In this document: positions 25,652 to 33,972 of the stretch, piece after piece
How the letters are laid out: each line of letters starts with the position of its first letter
Numbering within the stretch: the stretch's first letter is position 1
The notes under the pieces: model-generated
What the model was told of the DNA's origin: nothing
What the model saw: the letters and a program-made list of their open reading frames with translations, nothing else
Database searches by the model: none
NCBI RefSeq assembly: GCF_000021925.1
Contig: NC_011830.1
Span: 1,016,501 to 1,080,500, forward strand
DNA: 64,000 nt
Direction: 5' to 3'
DNA from: Desulfitobacterium hafniense DCB-2
GTDB lineage: Bacteria > Bacillota > Desulfitobacteriia > Desulfitobacteriales > Desulfitobacteriaceae
Program-made: the position numbers and the translations under genes

Positions 25652-27169
25652 ATGGGAAAAGCAACAGGTTTTTTAGAGTATCAGAGAATTGACCCAAAGA
25701 AGCGTGCTCCTGAGGAGCGTATTCAGGACTGGCGGGAGATTAAGCTGCCCAGAGACCCTGAGGTGATTAAGACCCAGGGTGCCCGCTGTATGAATTGTGG
25801 CGTTCCCTTCTGCAATGGGGGGGTCGTGCTCAATGGCATGGTTTCGGGCTGCCCGCTGCATAATTTGATTCCGGACTGGAATGAACTGATTTATAAAGGG
25901 CAATGGGAAGAAGCTTATCGGCGTTTAAGCCGTACCAGTCCCTTCTCGGAATTCACATCCCGGGTTTGCCCTGCGCCCTGTGAAGGAGCCTGCACCGAAG
26001 GCTATATTATGGAGCCGGTAACTATCAACTGTATAGAGTATGAAATCATCGAGAAGGCCTTTGCCGAAGGATGGGTAAAGCCCAAAAAAGGGAAAGTCAC
26101 CGGTAAAAGGGTGGCGGTGGTGGGTTCCGGCCCCGCGGGACTATCGGCAGCGAATTATCTCAATGCCGTGGGCCATGAGGTCACGGTGTATGAGCGGGCC
26201 GACCGCCCCGGCGGACTCCTCATGTACGGCATTCCCAACATGAAGCTGGAGAAAAACGTGGTGGAGCGGCGCATAAACTTAATGAAGGAATCCGGTATCC
26301 ACTTTGTCCTTAATACCGAGGTGGGCAGGGATGTTCCAGCTCAGGATCTGGTGAATCAATATGATGCGGTGGTTCTTTGCATCGGTGCCACCAAGGCCAG
26401 GGGGCTCAACGTGGAAGGCCGTGATCTGAAAGGGGTCCACTATGCGGTGGATTTCCTGAAGGCCAACACCAAAAGCCTGCTGGACTCCAATTTTGAAGGC
26501 TTGGAAACCATGGCTGAGAAAGATGGCCAGGAGGGCGGCTGGATCAGTGCCCAAGGAAAAAACGTTATCATCATCGGCGGTGGAGACACGGGAACGGATT
26601 GTGTCGCGACCTCCATCCGTCATGGTTGCAAAAGCGTCCACCAATTCGAGATTATGCCCGAGCCCCCTGCCAAACGAATCGAGGCCACCAATCCCTGGCC
26701 GGAGTGGCCCAAAAAGCTTAAAGTTGACTACGGTCAGGAAGAAGCCATCAGTCTCTACGGAAAAGATCCCCGTCATTACCTTATCAATACGAAAAAGATC
26801 GTGGGCAACGAGCAAGGTGAGGTTAAGGAAGTTCATACCGTAGAAGTCCACTGGATTAAAGATTCCTCAGGAAGAATGGTTCCCCAGGAAGTGCCCGGCA
26901 GCGAGAAAGTATGGGAAGCAGATTTGGTCCTTTTGGCCATGGGTTTCCTCGGCCCGGAAGATGCTATACCCAATGAGCTGAATCTTGAGCGGGATGAGCG
27001 CAGCAACCTTAAAGCGGTGTATGAAGAGTTTGAAACCAATGTGGAAAAGGTTTTTGCTGCAGGAGATGCCCGAAGAGGGCAGAGCCTGGTGGTCTCGGCT
27101 CTCCAGGAAGGGAAGCTGGCCGCCCGTGAGGTGGATAAGTATTTGATGGGAAGGAGCGGGATTAGGTAA
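25652..27169 (+). CDS. gltD: Glutamate synthase small subunit
   Basis: A 505-residue electron-input subunit of GOGAT. The N-terminus has two 4Fe-4S clusters (CMNCGVPFCN, SGCPLHNLIPDWNELI, RVCPAPCEGACTEG). The FAD site is VVGSGPAGLSAANYL and the NADPH site is IIGGGDTGTDCVATSI. A C-terminal FAD loop reads VFAAGDARRGQSLVV. It transfers electrons from NADPH to GltB. GGGGGGAC precedes ATG 25652. It is co-transcribed with gltB and ended by a strong terminator at 27218. Confidence 0.96.
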   Translation: MGKATGFLEYQRIDPKKRAPEERIQDWREIKLPRDPEVIKTQGARCMNCGVPFCNGGVVLNGMVSGCPLHNLIPDWNELIYKGQWEEAYRRLSRTSPFSEFTSRVCPAPCEGACTEGYIMEPVTINCIEYEIIEKAFAEGWVKPKKGKVTGKRVAVVGSGPAGLSAANYLNAVGHEVTVYERADRPGGLLMYGIPNMKLEKNVVERRINLMKESGIHFVLNTEVGRDVPAQDLVNQYDAVVLCIGATKARGLNVEGRDLKGVHYAVDFLKANTKSLLDSNFEGLETMAEKDGQEGGWISAQGKNVIIIGGGDTGTDCVATSIRHGCKSVHQFEIMPEPPAKRIEATNPWPEWPKKLKVDYGQEEAISLYGKDPRHYLINTKKIVGNEQGEVKEVHTVEVHWIKDSSGRMVPQEVPGSEKVWEADLVLLAMGFLGPEDAIPNELNLERDERSNLKAVYEEFETNVEKVFAAGDARRGQSLVVSALQEGKLAAREVDKYLMGRSGIR

Positions 27170-27217
27170 TGGGTAGGTAAGAGGTGTGTGAAATAGGTAG
27201 GAAATGTGGAGTAAATT

Positions 27218-27270
27218 AAAGGGACGATTCATTGGACAGGGTGCTGTCGATGAATCGTCCCTTTGTTATT
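27218..27270 (+). terminator. Terminator of the gltBD operon
   Basis: A perfect 15-bp stem (AAAGGGACGATTCAT / ATGAATCGTCCCTTT) followed by T-rich sequence. It also marks the left border of the decayed accessory region. Confidence 0.9.
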
Positions 27271-27452
27271 TTGGATTATTTTGTTCTTGGTGTATTTGTG
27301 TGAAGTGAAATGCACCTTTGGTGTATGGAAGAAAGTAGATATGTATATGTTGGTGTAGTTTTTGCAGGTGCTGTGTAAGATTTAGGAAAATTAAGAGGAA
27401 ATAGGTAGTTTGTGGAGAATAAAGTTATAATAGGTCTATTCGGATAATCACA

Positions 27453-27747
27453 TACTCCTCGGGATTAAGGGTTGTGAGGTTGTTACGCTAACATTAAATG
27501 ATTTACATCCAGATAGGAAATTAGTCCGCATCAAACAGGGCAAGGGGAAAAAGATAGGTATAGTCTGCTTTCCGATACAGCAATAGAGGTCTTGAATGAA
27601 TACATTACCTACTATAAACCCAAGAAGTGGCTATTTAGCGGGGAAGATCCGGAACTCACATATCAGAGCGGACGGACCAGGTAATCTTTAAGAATGCCTT
27701 AGACAAGTCGGGAATTAAGAAAGACCTATCGGTCCAATTGCATTGAT
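27453..27747 (+). pseudogene. Broken tyrosine recombinase / integrase, C-terminal half
   Basis: Pieces in all three plus-strand frames reassemble into the catalytic half of a XerC/D-like integrase: YSSGLRV (first Arg region), VVTLTLNDLHPDRKLVRIKQ then GKGKK, YSLLSDTAIEVLNEYITYY, KPKKWLFSGEDPE, and QVIFKNALDKSGIKKDLSVQ. The HxxR box and the Tyr are gone. At least three frameshifts are needed. The segment between the KDR-like region and the last block is short and lacks the extra domain diagnostic of integron integrases, so I do not call it IntI. It sits at the left edge of the cassette-like region. The rest of 27270-27805 shows no other gene. Confidence 0.75.
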
Positions 27748-27805
27748 GTTGTGGTAAAAAAGTGTTAGGAGAAACTATCATGCATGCTCAACTAGGGGGT
27801 CATAT

Positions 27806-28552
27806 ATGTTTAAGAAAATGTATCTAGGAATTGAAATAGCACATGATTATTTAAGGGCAATTGATATAAATGGAAGCATTGTGATTGACGAGCCTTTGGA
27901 TTATGCTCCTTGGAATAGTGAAACAGGATTTTTAAAAGCTATTGACTATTGTTTATCTAAAGAACATAAAGCATTTAGAAAAATGAATTTGTTCCTGTCG
28001 ACACCTATTGAAGAATTCAGTAATACTGAGTCATTGAGAAAGATTGTTAGTAAAGACAAAAGGGTTAGTTCCATTACTATAATTGGAAATATCATAGCGG
28101 CAGCATTAGGCACTTTATCATCCGGGATTAAACTTTTAGGTCCAGGCGAATTTGAAAAGAAGTTGTATATTTATAGTCAAAAGTATGCAACCTATTTTTC
28201 ATTAATTTGGTCTGGATCGGTAGTTGAGTTTCTTAAAATAGACAAGGGTTACGATGAGGTAAATAAAATTATATTAAGTAAGGGGCTTTTTGATTTACTC
28301 ACTAAAGTACCAGTGCACGTTCCAAAGCAATATTCTTCTAATCCAAACATGCAATCATATTTGAAATTTTGGAATGAGGAGATTAAAACGGTATATATAT
28401 CCATACCAGACCTAAAGAGATTCAGTTTAGAAAAGAGAATTGACAAATATGAAGTAATTTACACTAATTATAGTGAGTTTCTGATCACTAACGGATTAAA
28501 GAAAATAATAGACGAGATGAGAATGGAGGTTGAATATGATAGAAGGCATTAG
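27806..28552 (+). CDS. Unrecognised protein with diverged MreB/actin-like features
   Basis: 248 residues, AT-rich, with AGGGGG before ATG 27806. I do not recognise a named family. The N-terminus YLGIEIAHDYLRAIDINGSI plus VIDEP resembles the first strands of MreB (GIDLGTANT...GIVLNEP). Residues about 63-100 (NLFLSTPIEEFSNTESLRKI... IGNIIAAALGTL) resemble the MreB segment with a conserved proline and AAAIG. The phosphate-binding Gly/Thr loops of true actin-like ATPases are replaced, and the protein is about 90 residues shorter, so it may not bind nucleotide. The end overlaps the broken fosX start. Confidence 0.6.
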   Translation: MFKKMYLGIEIAHDYLRAIDINGSIVIDEPLDYAPWNSETGFLKAIDYCLSKEHKAFRKMNLFLSTPIEEFSNTESLRKIVSKDKRVSSITIIGNIIAAALGTLSSGIKLLGPGEFEKKLYIYSQKYATYFSLIWSGSVVEFLKIDKGYDEVNKIILSKGLFDLLTKVPVHVPKQYSSNPNMQSYLKFWNEEIKTVYISIPDLKRFSLEKRIDKYEVIYTNYSEFLITNGLKKIIDEMRMEVEYDRRH

Positions 28553-28942
28553 CCATTTAACTTTCATAGTTAAAGACTGAGAACGCTCATCTGAATTTTT
28601 TCGATATATATTTGACGCTCAGGAGGTATATTCTAGCGATGAAGAGATGTTTTCAATATCAAGGGAAAAGTACTTTTTAATTAATGATCAATGGATAGCA
28701 ATAATGGAAGGTGAATCTTTAGCGGAGCGGACATATAATCAGGTTGCCTTCAAAATAGACGATGGTGAATTCGATATACATGAAGCAAGGATCAGAGCTT
28801 CAGAATTAGAAATAATGAATTCTAGACCAAGGGTTAAGGGAGAAGGTCGATCAATATATTTTATGATTACGACGGTCATCTATTTGAACTACACACCGGC
28901 ACACTTGCGGATAGATTGGTTAGATACGGCTCTGTGAGATAA
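28536..28942 (+). pseudogene. fosX: Decayed FosX-type fosfomycin resistance protein
   Basis: The frame MIEGISHLTFIVKD-stop-ERSSEFFRYIFDAQEVYSS, then EKYFLINDQWIAIMEGESL, RTYNQVAFKIDDGE and RPRVKGEGRSIYF follows FosX closely. After a one-base loss at about 28863 it continues YDYDGHLFELHTGTLADRLV. Two lesions kill it: TGA at 28578 and the frameshift. One metal ligand is also changed, since FosX has TYNH where this has TYNQ. The gene had a good GGAGG site at 28525. Its final TAA lies in AGATAAC, the same heptamer as the left core of the palindrome at 30111. Confidence 0.85.
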
Positions 28943-28954
28943 CCAAGGCGCAGC

Positions 28955-29152
28955 GCTCCATGGGCCGCAAAAATTGCTTTGACAGAATTATTTCAAATGC
29001 GCTGGGGAGAAATAGATTTAGAAGTTACATCTGAAGACTGGAAAGAATATCAGCGGCTCTGTCACCCGGATTCTCCGGATTTTATACTCAATATTCCTGA
29101 TTATTGTGCTTTTATTACATATTCTTTATTTTGTGGCAGAGTGGTTCAATGA
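28955..29152 (+). pseudogene. Orphan reading-frame tail following fosX
   Basis: An open frame without a start encodes APWAAKIALTELFQMRWGEI, then a polar stretch ending in NIPDYCAFITYSLFCGRVVQ. It looks like the C-terminal end of a gene whose front was deleted when it was joined to the fosX remnant. I do not recognise it. The next 70 bases hold a small hairpin (TGCCAT/ATGGCA at 29163) and the leader of the lipoprotein gene. Confidence 0.35.
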
Positions 29153-29222
29153 TTAAAGGGCTGCCATCCATGGCAACTGACAACGATTCTTGGTCATTGC
29201 CGATTTTGAGAGGTTGAATATA

Positions 29223-29939
29223 ATGAGAAAGATTGTATTTCTAGCCATCATAATAGTAATCCTTCCGTTAACAGGTTGTGGGAATGATACAACGAAACTT
29301 CCAGAAGACAACAACAAAGATGTACAAATACTAAATTCTTCAATGAATTCTGGTGTTAAACAATTCACGAATGAAATAGTACCAGATTGGCTATATCAAT
29401 CACTTCAGCAGAAATTTAATAGCGCAACAACATCCATAAAGCAAGAGGATATTACTTTCATACTGGTTAACTTAAAAGAGTCTGATAAAAGTCAAGTCGC
29501 CGCATTTGTATCAATTGATAGAGTGAATGGCTATTTTATACTTTATGAATTTAGGCAAGGTAAATACGTAGAAGTTTACTCGAAAAGTGAACCAGTCTAT
29601 GGTATGCAAGTATATGGTGGAGGAAAACAGTTACTGGCATTCATTTCAGGTCATGGAGGAACTGGTGTTCAAGAAAACTCATTTCATGTCATTGGATATA
29701 CAAGTAAAGGCTATTCAGAAATCTGGTCTGGAATAGCTGAGAAGTTTATGTTTGGGGGACAAGTCCCCGATTACAGAACAATAGGAAGTATAAATCTGAC
29801 AATGGACAATCAAACGTTGGTTTATTCTATAACCGAAGAATTATATAACAAAATAGATAAGCCAGATAAGGTCGAGCAAACTGTTGAAATATATCAATAT
29901 GACACTGAGCAAGAAAAGTTCGTTAGAATAGTAAAATAA
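29223..29939 (+). CDS. Predicted lipoprotein of unknown function
   Basis: 238 residues with a lipoprotein signal peptide (MRKIVFLAIIIVILPLTGCG; lipobox LTGC, Cys19), then a charged linker and a beta-rich domain (ILVNLKESDKSQVAAFVSID, LLAFISGHGGTGVQENSFHV). ATG 29223 is preferred over upstream codons since it gives the clean signal peptide; the ribosome site (GAGGTTG) is modest. No known domain recognised. It is followed by the attC-like palindrome at 30111 and is therefore read as the gene of one cassette. Confidence 0.7.
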   Translation: MRKIVFLAIIIVILPLTGCGNDTTKLPEDNNKDVQILNSSMNSGVKQFTNEIVPDWLYQSLQQKFNSATTSIKQEDITFILVNLKESDKSQVAAFVSIDRVNGYFILYEFRQGKYVEVYSKSEPVYGMQVYGGGKQLLAFISGHGGTGVQENSFHVIGYTSKGYSEIWSGIAEKFMFGGQVPDYRTIGSINLTMDNQTLVYSITEELYNKIDKPDKVEQTVEIYQYDTEQEKFVRIVK

Positions 29940-30110
29940 TCCGGAGGCAACGATGCCTTTTCCGGGGGAGTATACTTTTCAATTTCACTAAGTAGAACAA
30001 TGGGAAGAAAATAGTAAATCTTTCTAAGCTAAATCACCGACCGGATGGCTATCGATAATAGGTAATGAAGAAAGTTGATTATTTTAAGTTACATATGGGG
30101 GCATAGCGTC

Positions 30111-30238
30111 AGATAACCCAGAATTCCCGCAAGGGTGCTAGATGAGGGAATTTGGGGCAGGTTCAGGCACCACATCCTCCCGCCTAAGATAAGAGCTATC
30201 TAAGGCGGGAGAACGTCGGGAATTCACATCCGTTATAA
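30111..30238 (+). repeat. attC-like palindrome 1
   Basis: 128 bp. The left core AGATAAC (30111) and right core GTTATAA (30232) pair over five bases (ATAAC/GTTAT). An inner stem GAATTCCCG (30121-30129) pairs perfectly with CGGGAATTC (30217-30225). The inner arms are offset by 3 bases on the left and 6 on the right, giving the asymmetric bulges typical of attC sites. The centre contains an extra strong hairpin CTCCCGCCT/AGGCGGGAG. It lies between a lipoprotein gene and the next gene, in the same orientation as the other sites. Confidence 0.6.
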
Positions 30239-30304
30239 GAAATGATGCATATGTGGCTCTTATTTCGGGTAGGTTTTTACTAGCTGTAAAGGAGTTATTA
30301 CTTT

Positions 30305-30695
30305 ATGGACAACAATAAAAGAGAGCTATTAATCGGTGTGTTAAAATCCGGTATAGCGGCTATTCCTCATGTCGGTGAGGCACTAAATGAGGTTCTTTTT
30401 GAGATTAGAGGTAGAATTGCACAGAAAAGGTTAAAAGATTTTACTAATAGTTTATTGAGTCCATTTATGAAAAAGAATAAAGCAAAGAATTCGTCAATAT
30501 GAGCAGGAGTTGACAACGATTGAAATGGAAGGTAAGTATGAATTTTATATATGTGACCTAATATCAAAATCTCTGTTGATAGATTAAAAAAATATAGGAA
30601 ACACATACAACGACTTGGGAAAAGAGGGATTAACCATACTATATATCACCGATTTTGGTAAAGAATTTCTTGGATTCATTCATTCGGATTTCTAA
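30305..30695 (+). pseudogene. Broken small gene of an unrecognised family
   Basis: Opens with RELLIGVLKSGIAAIPHVGE, ALNEVLFEIRGRIAQKRL and a GTAAAGGAG ribosome site, and stops at residue 65. Later pieces in other frames (YNDLGKEGLTILYITDFGKE, FLGFIHSDF) look like the end of the same protein, ending with TAA at 30693. At least two frameshifts. I recall similar short proteins with the SAIPYVG...LNEVLFE start in Firmicutes, but no function. It is the gene of the cassette closed by attC-like site 2. Confidence 0.55.
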
Positions 30696-30728
30696 AGGAT
30701 TAAGTAGGGCTCTGGAGCGCGCCACTTC

Positions 30729-30805
30729 TTATAACGGCAGGTTCCCGACACTTAGAGGACGATGTATGTGGTTAGGATGCGTCGGGAATGCCCAGAACGT
30801 TATAT
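30729..30805 (+). repeat. attC-like palindrome 2 (best example)
   Basis: 77 bp. Cores TTATAAC (30729) and GTTATAT (30799) pair over six bases. The inner stem has TTCCCGAC (30742-30749) with GTCGGGAA (30781-30788), 8 bp perfect, and GGCA (30736) with TGCC (30789), leaving GG extrahelical on one side. CAGAAC forms the right-hand spacer. Length, two-stem layout, conserved AAC/GTT triplets and unpaired bases on one strand only are the defining traits of integron attC recombination sites. Confidence 0.7.
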
Positions 30806-30827
30806 GACATTTCCTTCAAGACCGCCC

Positions 30828-30854
30828 GCCGTCCATGGCGGGATATAGACGAGA
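30828..30854 (+). repeat. 27-bp repeat downstream of attC-like site 2
   Basis: GCCGTCCATGGCGGGATATA... recurs at 54092-54118 with four differences, all transitions. Both copies follow a CCCAGAAC motif by a few dozen bases. The 30806-31042 stretch holds this repeat and an AT-rich leader, with no gene. Confidence 0.5.
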
Positions 30855-31042
30855 ACTTAAATTCGTACTTGTAGATTATTATTTCGTAGTGGTAGAAAGA
30901 TGTGTCTTATATGCAATATAGTGTAGTTAATAGTATAGTATATTGATGGTGGTGTAATTCTTACTTACGGTAAAAAAGGATTTTATATTGCAAAAAAATC
31001 AAGGTTTATATGTTTCACTAACCTCGAACATAAGGAGATAAG

Positions 31043-31155
31043 ATGTCAAATATCATTGAGATAAGCGATTTTTCATTGCCCAATTTGGATGTCTTTGCTC
31101 GCCTGACGGAAACGCAGCTGCGCAACCGGTTGGAGCCGGAGATAGGAATTGACCT
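31043..31155 (+). pseudogene. N-terminal stub of a TrmH/SpoU-type RNA methyltransferase
   Basis: ATG 31043 with a perfect AAGGAGATAAG leader encodes SDFSLPNLDVFARLTETQLR then NRLEPEIGI, the conserved N-terminus of a TrmH-family rRNA/tRNA 2'-O-methyltransferase. Homology stops at about 31155, just before the IS3-family element. No continuation exists on the far side of the element, so the rest was deleted. Confidence 0.65.
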
Positions 31156-31408
31156 TTTCTCGATAAAACGGACATTCTAGAGTTAGGGATTCTCCCAGAA
31201 TCGCAGGATTGCTTCTTTTTTCATCTTAAGTAAATGCTCCAAGCTGCTCTCTCAGGGGCCAGCCCCTGAAACCCCGCCCTCGCCGGGTGGCAGCAGAACA
31301 GTCTTTAAACTGTTCTGAGACATAAGGGTCTTAGCTAGTTGGCCTATCAAGGGCAAGGACTTCGTCTCGGCTGACACCGCCCCTTGACAGGCGCCTACCA
31401 AGTTGACC

Positions 31409-32281
31409 CTAAGCAGCCTTTTGGGTCTCACAGTGCTTCTTTAAAAAAGCTGCCGGTGTCAGATTCCCTAACGCTTGATGCCTCCGTTGTCGATTATAAA
31501 AACATTCGATGTACCAAAAGATATCCCGCCTTGCTTCCTCGATGTCTTTGTATGTTTTGTGATGGAGCCTTTCTGATTTAATGGTGCTGAAAAAAGACTC
31601 TGCGCAGGCATTATCAAAGGGGTTGCCCTTTCTGCTCATACTTCGTATCATTCCCCAGTGCTTTAATTCTTCGACATAGACGGTGCTGCAGTATTGCCGC
31701 CCTTGATCCGAATGATGAATCAACCCTTTGAGCGGTCTATGACGCTTGACAGCGTTCCTTAAGGCTTCCAAACAGAGCTCAGTCCTCATGTGTTCAGCCA
31801 AAGCCCAACCCACAATTTCTTTATGAAATAAGTCCTTGATGGCAGCCAGATACAGCTTGCTTCCTTTAGCTGTTTTAAATTCTGTGATATCCGTGACCCA
31901 GACTTTATTCGGGTGCTCAACCTTAAATTTTTGGTTTAAGAGATTCGGGGCTTTGGGCAAATCATGATTCGAGTCGGTGAGACAGACGCGATAGGGCTTC
32001 TTTCGAACACTGTATAGTCCATGTTGCTTTTGTAATCGGTAAACCCGGTTTCTACCGCATTGAAACCCTGCCTCTTTGACATCGCTCCAAAGTTTATCCA
32101 GACCAATCATTGCCTGAGCCTTGGTATGGCTTTCCTTCATCACCTTAAGAATCGTTTCGTTCTCTTTTTGACGCTTGCTGGGTTCACGCCTATCCCAATC
32201 ATAATAACCGCTCCGAGATACCTCTAAGGTTTCGCACATCTTCTCAACCGGGCAGCTGGAGCTGCTGGCTTTTTTAATCAT
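31409..32281 (-). CDS. IS3-family transposase, OrfB (rve integrase domain)
   Basis: 290 residues. The HTH-like N-terminus (HTH_21: KVMKESHTKAQAMIGLDKLW) is followed by the catalytic DDE core: VTDITEFKT, IHHSDQGRQYCS and NACAESFFSTIKSE. It lies 8 bases beyond the orfA stop in another frame, so it is normally made by programmed -1 frameshifting as an OrfAB fusion. No internal stop, so potentially active. Confidence 0.92.
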   Translation of the reverse strand: MIKKASSSSCPVEKMCETLEVSRSGYYDWDRREPSKRQKENETILKVMKESHTKAQAMIGLDKLWSDVKEAGFQCGRNRVYRLQKQHGLYSVRKKPYRVCLTDSNHDLPKAPNLLNQKFKVEHPNKVWVTDITEFKTAKGSKLYLAAIKDLFHKEIVGWALAEHMRTELCLEALRNAVKRHRPLKGLIHHSDQGRQYCSTVYVEELKHWGMIRSMSRKGNPFDNACAESFFSTIKSERLHHKTYKDIEEARRDIFWYIECFYNRQRRHQALGNLTPAAFLKKHCETQKAA

Positions 32282-32289
32282 CTGATAGA

Positions 32290-32589
32290 TTATTTCCGGT
32301 TGCTTTGGGCGAAGATGGCGGTAGCCTTTTTTAAGATATCTATCGTTAACTCCTGATCGGCAATCTTTTTATCCCTTGCTTTAAGCTCAGCTTCAAGCTC
32401 GGCTATCTTGGTCTTGATAGGATCTTGCCTCTCTTTGGTTTGCTTAAGCCAGTTGCGCACAGTTTGCTCATTGACCCCAAAATCTTGAACCACACTTGAA
32501 ACTGAACGGTTTTCTTCAGTGATTAAGCGTATAATGTCATGTTTGAATTCTTGATTATACCGTTTCCCGTTTTTTGACACGTTTATCAT
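32290..32589 (-). CDS. IS3-family transposase, OrfA (HTH)
   Basis: 99 residues: a helix-turn-helix (NQEFKHDIIRLI... SSVVQDFGVNEQTVRNWLKQ) and a C-terminal leucine-zipper coiled coil (KIAELEAELKARDKKIADQE). Binds the IS ends and multimerises the transposase. Confidence 0.9.
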   Translation of the reverse strand: MINVSKNGKRYNQEFKHDIIRLITEENRSVSSVVQDFGVNEQTVRNWLKQTKERQDPIKTKIAELEAELKARDKKIADQELTIDILKKATAIFAQSNRK

Positions 32590-32640
32590 CCTCCACAGGT
32601 CTTATTTTACCCTAACTCTCCTGTGTCCGACAAACCGGGT

Positions 32641-33021
32641 ATGGGTCAGTTTATTTTAGTGGTGAGAAAAGACCTTTTTCTATCTTTTCAAGCTAAGTTA
32701 GTCTTGAGCCGTTTATCCGATTCACTTATTGCAATTAGAGAACAGTTTGAATGGCCAGGAACCATATTAGGTGGTGGAGAACCTGCCATAGTATGTTATT
32801 TCAAAACCGATAACCACGCAAAGAAAATATTAAAAGAGGTTTCCAATTCTTTATACTCATGGGTGCAACCTGATCTGCCAGAAGATTTATCCTTTATGAA
32901 AGGGAATAATCTTTGGCTCGTTAATACATCCCATGAATCAGAAAGCTATTTCGTTACTGAAGAAAAGGAAGAGCTTGAGGAGATTTTAGGAATTAGGAAT
33001 ATAAAAATAAAGCAGAAATAG
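32641..33021 (+). CDS. Unrecognised protein, 5' end probably lost to the IS3 element
   Basis: About 126 residues from ATG 32641 (ILVVRKDLFLSFQAKLVLSR... GGGEPAIVCYFKTDNHAKKI). The frame runs on upstream into the inverted repeat of the IS, and there is no ribosome site, so the true start was probably removed. Acidic, soluble, no motif recognised. The TAG stop falls in the degenerate left core of attC-like site 3. Confidence 0.45.
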   Translation: MGQFILVVRKDLFLSFQAKLVLSRLSDSLIAIREQFEWPGTILGGGEPAIVCYFKTDNHAKKILKEVSNSLYSWVQPDLPEDLSFMKGNNLWLVNTSHESESYFVTEEKEELEEILGIRNIKIKQK

Positions 33022-33066
33022 TCAAAGGGATGGCTGCCCGTGGCAGCAAAGCCATGGACGTTATAA
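33018..33066 (+). repeat. attC-like palindrome 3 (left core degenerate)
   Basis: Right core GTTATAA (33060) preceded by a compact stem ATGGC-TGCC / GGCA-GCAAA-GCCAT, with the GCAAA bulged on one side only. The expected ATAAC on the left has become ATAGTC. Same orientation as the other sites, and directly upstream of the aadA-like gene. Confidence 0.45.
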
Positions 33067-33130
33067 GTAGTGCCTGATAGTTGTTTTCAATGCCTCCGAT
33101 TCGAGGGATAGATGAAAGGATTTATAGTAG

Positions 33131-33913
33131 ATGAGTACAGAGAGCAAAACAATACCGTTAGAAGCAACTCAAGCCCTCAAGATTGTACAGGAGCTGCTCG
33201 GTAGTGCAGTAGTAGGAGTATATCTCTTTGGTTCAGTGGTTGTTGGCGGCTTGCAAGTAAACAGTGATGTGGATGTTCTCGTGGTTGTTAACCGGAGACT
33301 ACCCGCAGAAACTCGAAAAGACCTCGTCACCAGATTGATGGAGGTCTCTGGTAAGATAGGAAATACTGATTCTATCCGACCTCTTGAAGTTACGATTATA
33401 AACAAAACTGATGTTGTACCTTGGCGATACCCTCCCAAAAATGAATTTATCTATGGTGAGTGGCTCAGGGAGCAGTATGAGGGAGGACAAATCCCAGAAC
33501 CGGCTTATGATCCTGATTTGGCTATCGTGCTGAAGCAAATAAGAGAAAATAGTATTTCATTGGTGGGGCCTGATGCTTCAGACATGCTCGATCTCGTACC
33601 GATGAAAGATATTCGCAGAGCAATTAAGGAGTCGATGCCTGGATTAATGGAGGGTATTAAGGGTGATGAGCGTAATGTAATCCTGACTCTTGCACGAATG
33701 TGGCTGACAGTGACAGTTGGTGAAATTTCTTCTAAAGATGCAGCTGCTACATGGGCTATACCCCGGCTACCAAAAGAACAAGCGGCTCTGCTTGATTTAG
33801 CCCGAAGAGCCTATCGTGGAGAAGGCAATGATAGTTGGGAAGGACGAGAGCATGAGATTATAGAACTGGTTGGTCATATGAAGCTGTCGATAGAGTCTGG
33901 TCTTGGTAGCTGA
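33131..33913 (+). CDS. aadA: AadA/ANT-type aminoglycoside nucleotidyltransferase
   Basis: 260 residues. The nucleotidyltransferase motif is YLFGSVVVGGLQVNSDVDVL (Gly34-Ser35, Asp46, Asp48). AadA-specific stretches follow: RPLEVTIIN, PWRYPPKNEFIYGEW, DLAIVLKQIRENSISLVGP, ERNVILTLARMW and KDAAATWAIPRLP. The family adenylates streptomycin/spectinomycin; the precise drug is not certain, and divergence from clinical aadA is considerable. AAAGGA precedes ATG 33131. It lies directly after an attC-like right core, the position this gene class occupies in integrons. Confidence 0.88.
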   Translation: MSTESKTIPLEATQALKIVQELLGSAVVGVYLFGSVVVGGLQVNSDVDVLVVVNRRLPAETRKDLVTRLMEVSGKIGNTDSIRPLEVTIINKTDVVPWRYPPKNEFIYGEWLREQYEGGQIPEPAYDPDLAIVLKQIRENSISLVGPDASDMLDLVPMKDIRRAIKESMPGLMEGIKGDERNVILTLARMWLTVTVGEISSKDAAATWAIPRLPKEQAALLDLARRAYRGEGNDSWEGREHEIIELVGHMKLSIESGLGS

Positions 33914-33972
33914 GCATGCTCATAGAGAGTCGGGCACCTTCTAAAACAATACCTATTATTTGGAGTTGACTT

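Larger units (their letters stand above)
31172..32628 (-). mobile_element. IS3-family (IS150-like) insertion sequence
   Basis: Two overlapping-style transposase genes on the minus strand. The ends carry inverted repeats of the form GGACA-N5-GAGTTAGGG (31172 side GGACATTCTAGAGTTAGGG; 32608-32628 side is the complement of GGACACAGGAGAGTTAGGG). The low-coordinate non-coding end (31190-31400) is GC-rich and hairpin-prone. A clear target duplication was not seen, and different gene fragments flank the two sides, so an adjacent deletion probably followed insertion. Confidence 0.75.

Noticed and set aside
27424..27432. GTTATAATA before the integrase relic as an attI site
   Set aside because: A single short string in AT-rich DNA with no supporting structure; chance occurrence is likely.
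27453..27747. The broken tyrosine recombinase as the integron integrase (IntI) of the array
   Set aside because: The readable blocks run from the GKGKK region to the NALDKSGI block with no room for the extra alpha-helical insertion that defines IntI. It looks like a XerC/D-type or phage-type integrase.
29940..29972. Hairpin CCGGAGGCA...TGCC...TCCGG after the lipoprotein gene as a terminator
   Set aside because: The stem is interrupted and no T-run follows; it may be a fragment of an array site but cannot be assigned.
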